Positions 59,691-64,000 of a stretch of DNA of 64,000 nt are shown here, piece by piece. Position 1 is the stretch's first letter. Each line of letters starts with the position of its first letter. The position numbers were made by a program, and so were the translations under genes. The notes beneath the pieces were generated by a model, which worked only from the letters and a program-made list of their open reading frames with translations, ran no database searches and had not been told where the DNA came from. The stretch is from Gnetum montanum (lineage: Eukaryota > Streptophyta > Gnetopsida > Gnetales > Gnetaceae): contig MNCI01033721.1 in assembly GCA_015680685.1 (NCBI GenBank), forward strand, positions 210,367 to 274,366, given 5' to 3'.

Positions 59691-59927
59691 CCCACCTCGA
59701 TGGTGGAGTGCACTATGCCTATCACAAAAATCACTCACATTGCATCCATAGCCATAGTAAGCATAACCCACACAAGAGAATGGTACAATGACATTAAGAA
59801 GTACCTTCTACAAGGTGAGCCTCTACAACACTTAACTACCACTCAAAAAGATGTAGTGTGTAAACAATTGCGATAGTACATCATTGTAGGTGATAGCACA
59901 CTATGTTTCAAATCCTACAATGGCATA

Positions 59928-61016
59928 TTGCTAACCCACATGAGTGACAATGAAGCGCAAACAATCATTGAACAAGTCCATGAGGGATTGTGCGAAGGTC
60001 ACATAGCACCCAAGGCAATGGTAGCGAAAATCAGATGCTTGGGCTATTATTGCCCTTACATGAAATGTGATTACATCTCCAAGGTCAAGACGTGTGACAT
60101 ATGTCAACAACATGACAACTTAATGCATGTGCCACTGACTAAACTACACACAACATACATCACCTGGTCATTCCAACATTGGGGTTTGGACATTATTGAA
60201 CCAATAATGCCTAAGTTCTCTATAGGAAATAACTTTATAATAACCACAACTAAATATTTCACCAAGTGGGTTGAAGCTATTTCCCTTAGAAAGATGACAT
60301 AGTAGCAAGTTTGCAAATATATGCTTAATAACATAGTAACCCATTTCAACTTACCCATGACCATAGTAATAGACAACGAGCCACAACTTAGTAGTACTAA
60401 AACTAAAGCCTTTTGTGAGTGCTTTGGTATCAAACATTCCTTCTTATATTTGTACTACCCTTAGGCAAATGGACAAGTGGAGGCCACAAATAAAGTCATC
60501 ATCAACCTTCTAAAGAGGATGCTAAGCAACAGTAGATGATGCATGAGCAATTAGTCTATGCACTCTGGGCCTACCACACAACATGCTAAATGACAGTAGG
60601 TAAGATGCCTAATAGTCTTATCTATGGGTCAGAAGCTATTTTGCCCCTTGAATTGTAGGTTCCATCACTCTGGGTAATCCTCTTGAACTTCATTGATGAA
60701 GATCATAATAATAAGTTGAGGACTATAGACCTTGACTCAATAGAGGAGGAGCACATTCAAATGCATTATTGCATCGAATGGTACCAAGAAAAGCAAAGGC
60801 AAAAGTACCATCACAACCAACACCAATGTCTGATCAAAAAAGGGGACCTAGTCCTCAAGGCTATTTGTAAACCCACAAATAAATTCTTAGCCAACTAGGA
60901 AGGGTTTTTCATGGTCACTAAGGCCTACAATAATAGAGCATTCAAGCTTGCTAATCAGGATGGCAATGAATTTGCCAATCTAGTGAACCATTCATACCTG
61001 AAGCCGTACTATGCTT
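59928..61016 (+). pseudogene. E2 integrase
   Basis: The zinc domain has HEGLCEGHIAPK and CDICQQH (H-H-C-C). The core has WGLDIIEP (D at 60189-60191), VIDNEPQ (D at 60372-60374) and ANGQVEATNKVI (E at 60480-60482). The last two are 35 residues apart, so the DD35E triad is kept. GKMPNSLIYGSEAILPLEL follows, then a basic segment and a C-terminal KKGDLVLK and FKLANQDGNEF domain, ending at a stop near 61016. Integrase inserts the DNA copy into the chromosome. Stops at 60299-60304 and several later sites break it. Confidence 0.88.
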
Positions 61017-61059
61017 AGCATGCTACATCCCAACAAAACAAGGTAAGCACTTGTCTATT

Positions 61060-61310
61060 ATGATGTTTAACTAGCATGAGGTAAGCATTCATTTTCCATG
61101 ACATGAAATTGGCAAAAACGTAAGTCCACTATGACTATAAATTAGCACAGATCATCTGCTATGACATTAAACTAGCACAATAGTCCACTATAACTATAAA
61201 CTAGCACAACTCATCTATTATGATGCTAAACTAGTGTGTAGTAGTCCGCTAGGACTATAAACTAGCACAACATGATCTGCTAGGACCTTAAACTAGGTTC
61301 GCCATTAGTC
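61060..61310. repeat. Array of a ~30-bp motif, copy set 3 (E2 3' UTR)
   Basis: At least seven units of the type CTATGACTATAAACTAGCACA and TCATCTGCTATGACATTAAA. The position after integrase fits the hypervariable 3'-UTR tandem repeats known from Tat/Ogre elements. Confidence 0.75.
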
Positions 61311-62635
61311 ATGCATAGTTCCATGAGCAAGCAAGTGAGAATAATTTCAAACCCCCCCCCCCCCCTACTTTTCTGCACCACATGGATAGGGATACTGTAG
61401 TCCTAGAATGGAGCACCTACAACTGACATGGCCTTTCACATACTTACAACATTATGGCCCCTTTCCATTTTGCTAGTTTTTTTAGATCCTATCACCAATG
61501 TGACCTTTGGAGCACTCATAGTGTCTTTGCCCCCTACACTTTACCTGGTTTTCCAACCTCTTTCCATCAGCTCAGCCTCCCAAGCACCTGCAACATCATC
61601 ACCTCATACCATTTTTTGGCTTTTTGAGAACTTGCCATTGGTTTGGCCTTTGGCACATTTGCAACATTGTCGCCCCTAACATTTTATTTGCATTGCATGT
61701 TTTTTGGTTTTCTTGTCCTCTCAAAGTTGTATTTTCAAGATGAAGCCCTATGACGATTATGCAAAGGTGCATCTCATTATAGTGACAAGTCTCCACATGG
61801 CTTCAATGTGCACAATTGGACTAGCAAATCCTCTCAAGAGTTTGCATCCCTATTATCTCATTATAGCTGACCTACACTCATCCCTATGTCCCGACACCCT
61901 AGCATTTCCCTGCATAGTCAAAGCTACAAACCCCTCTAATGCTCACATGATGTGAACACATGGCATCCTCTACAAGCCAAACTATAGAATCCAAGGTGGA
62001 CATAACATAAGTTGTCCCATGGGGAGCCTCTGTTGGCTGGTCAAAGCCGAGGTGGATGTAAAATAAGTCATCCCAAGGGGAAAAAACATGTCCCATAGAT
62101 GCAACACGATTTCTCAAGCATCAGAGCAAAGCCCATCTAGTGGCATGCAGTCCACTTGGTGGAATGCATCCCATAGTTAACATTTAGCAAAGCATAGAAC
62201 CCAAAGAAGGTTCACCCTGTAGTAAAAAAGAAAAAATCAAAATCAAAAGGGGAAAAAGCATGTTCCCAAACAAATTAGTAGAGCTACAATTTCATAACTA
62301 GTTAGGCCCTGAATCCACCTTAACTCTCTCATGACTCCAACGAGAGGTCAACATCTCTCAAAGGTAAGCCACCTTGGTGCCATGGTCACTTCCAACCATG
62401 ATGTCTCTACATCCTAACACCTCATTTACATATCATCTTCCCTGTAACCCCATAGCACATTACCTACATCATTTATTCCTAGCATAGTACTATCCATAAC
62501 ACTTTTGAGCATGGCGCAGTGACATCTGACCATGCATGGAAGAGCGATGTTAGTGCCAAGCCTATTGTGATGTTTTGTAGTTCTTTGTTGAAATCTCTTG
62601 GGCCACTCCTCCAGATGTCAACAAAGAGAGGCCAA
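61311..62635 (+). other. E2 3' untranslated region
   Basis: Noncoding. It includes a run of 14 C at 61352-61365 and an AAAGAGAGGCCAA tract just before the right LTR (62622-62635), the likely polypurine tract. No protein was recognised. Confidence 0.5.
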
Positions 62636-64000
62636 TGAAACACCACCAAATTTTGATGACATCTTCTCGACTGAAAATTTGTCTAAGTATCAACGTGAGG
62701 AAAATTTTTCCTAAGTGCTAGGACTACACTCTCAACTGCCCCAGAGTGTAGTCAGCTAGTAGAAAGCATAGTCAACTTCATAAACTAATTTTTTGCAATT
62801 TTTCCTAGGTGTCATAGTGAAGAAAGAAGCTACAAAATTTTTTATGTGTTGGAACTATGCTCTCCACTGCACTAGAGCATAGTCAACTTAGTAGAGAGCA
62901 TAGTTAACACAAAGATCAATTTGCAAATTTTTCTAAGTCTTAGGCCAACAGTTGCATATTTTTCAAGTATCAAGACTACACTCTCCACTACACTAGAGCA
63001 TACTCAAGCGTAGTTAGTATGGAAGACCCAGTTTGATAGAAATTTTTCTAAGTGTTGAGACTACTCTCTCCACCAAACTAGAGCGTAGTCAAACATAGTC
63101 AACTGGAAGCCAAACTTTGCAAAAATTTTCTAAGTGCCAAGACTACACTCAACCATAGTTGGAAGCATAGTTAGCCTCTTGTGGAGAGTGTAGTTAGCAC
63201 ACAACCATGTTCTACAAAAATTATTTTTAAGTGTTGGACTATGCTCTCCCCCACTCTAGAGTGTAGTTAAGCGTAGTTAGCCAAAACAACATCCAACGGC
63301 CTCCACAACATAGCACTAGCACTTAGCTCAGCTCCAACACACCTTTGGCAAGCGTAGTTAGAAAAAATGCATCTTTGTTGCACTCCCTTTGTCCCCAAAT
63401 TGTAACTATGCTCAACCCCACTCAAGATAGTTAATAGCGTAGTCCCAGAGTGTCTCCAACATTGCATTTTTTCCCATTCTTTCACGTACATTACAATCTT
63501 GTTCAGCTCATGAATGTATAGTTGGCAACATAGTCACAGTTTGGCAGTCTCACAGAGTCCATTAGAGCATACCAAAGCATAACACTGCTTGCTTCAATGG
63601 AGAGCATAGTTGGGTGCAGCATAGTCCCAACAGTCACACTGCCACATGGCAACCAATCCACATTCCACTAGAACCTAAGCCCTATAAATACCCCTACACC
63701 CCCAATGTTTTAGGGGTTGGAATTTTTTTGGTTGGAAAACTTGAAGCAAGGTTGGAAATTTTGAGCGTTTTGGCATTTTGGATGCATAAAAATTTAGAGG
63801 CACAGTAGCAAACTGGAGAAACGCAAAAGTTGCATACCACCGCAAACCACTACAAACCATCACAATCGACTACACACTATGGTGGCCAACCTAGTAAGCA
63901 TAGACACCATGGAAGAATGTCAATCTTTGTAGTTAGACAACCCTAAGACTATGACTATGCTGTCCACTATGCCTGTTGTACACCACGTACATTCTCACTC
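62636..64000 (+). repeat. E2 3' LTR, incomplete at window end
   Basis: Starts TGAAACACCACC. Its last bases (ACATTCTCACTC) correspond to about 46551 in the left LTR, so about 370 bp lie outside. To that point it is about 500 bp longer than the left copy, because of extra subrepeats at 62700-63270. TATA box at 63683-63690. Confidence 0.85.
62700..63270. repeat. Subrepeats inside the E2 3' LTR
   Basis: About six units anchored at roughly 62705, 62838, 62957, 63042, 63122 and 63222. Each holds ATTTTTCTAAGTGT, then GACTACRCTCTCCACT, then AGAGCRTAGT. The CTACGCTCTCC and GAGAGCGTAG halves are inverted, so each unit could form a hairpin. The left LTR has only two units. Confidence 0.75.

Larger units (their letters stand above)
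45692..64000 (+). mobile_element. Tat-lineage LTR retrotransposon E2 (runs off the window)
   Basis: LTRs at 45692-46922 and from 62636 onward enclose PBS, gag, protease, a 6.6-kb interval with an antisense gene, reverse transcriptase, RNase H, a second RNase H, integrase and a 3' UTR with tandem repeats. The second RNase H marks the Tat lineage. The LTR starts TGAAACACC and ends TTTTCA. It sits inside E1, so AAGAT (45687-45691) should recur just after the right LTR, outside this window. All genes have stops and several catalytic residues are lost. Confidence 0.88.

Noticed and set aside
61352-61365. Run of 14 C as a possible functional element
   Set aside because: Simple homopolymer; probably slippage or sequencing uncertainty.

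Overview
The window looks like nuclear DNA from a large, repeat-rich seed-plant genome. It is AT-rich, holds no intact single-copy gene, and is built mostly from decayed LTR retrotransposons of plant Ty3/gypsy lineages (Athila-like, Tat-like, gag-only), a hAT transposon with introns, and fragments of two host gene families. The species cannot be named from this sequence. Coding remnants are broken mainly by C-to-T and G-to-A changes (Gln and Trp codons turned to stops, zinc-finger Cys to Tyr, catalytic Asp to Asn), as expected for long-methylated repeats. All boundaries and identities were read by eye; no search was run.

Layout. 1-1.1 kb: AT-rich DNA with a tandem duplication. 1.1-4.1 kb, minus strand: an unrecognised 147-aa ORF, the first ABC domain of an ABCF/GCN-type ATPase (a stop in its Walker A motif and a 0.58-kb insertion), and the first part of a xyloglucan endotransglucosylase/hydrolase (XTH). 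4.9-7.1 kb: a hAT transposase remnant with three visible introns and a 286-base assembly gap. 7.1-9.8 kb: nothing recognised. 9,837-25,126: an Athila-like element (A, plus strand) whose 5' LTR is split by a related element (B, minus strand, 10,190-17,920, target duplication AAAGT). 25.8-30.6 kb: three copies of a 0.7-kb LTR-like repeat with gag-like remnants and 33-bp repeats. 33,768-38,387: a gag-only LTR element (C, minus strand) with an unrecognised extra ORF. 39.4-40.7 kb: another minus-strand gag remnant (D). 41-45.7 kb: the 5' part of a Tat-like element (E1). From 45,692 past the window end: a second Tat-like element (E2) inserted in E1, with gag, protease, reverse transcriptase, RNase H, a second RNase H and integrase.

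The most unusual feature lies inside E2. Protease and reverse transcriptase, normally next to each other, are separated by about 6.6 kb. This interval carries a decayed minus-strand gene of at least eight exons (about 51,585-55,217). Most of its introns have consensus GT/AG borders and join compatible reading frames. It also carries sequence resembling E2's own LTR subrepeats, and it is bracketed by arrays of a ~30-bp motif that recurs in E2's 3' untranslated region. This suggests a spliced antisense cargo gene in a retrotransposon. A second unusual pattern is a set of GATATC palindromes spaced exactly 14 bp apart, just upstream of the TATA box in the LTRs of both Athila-like elements.
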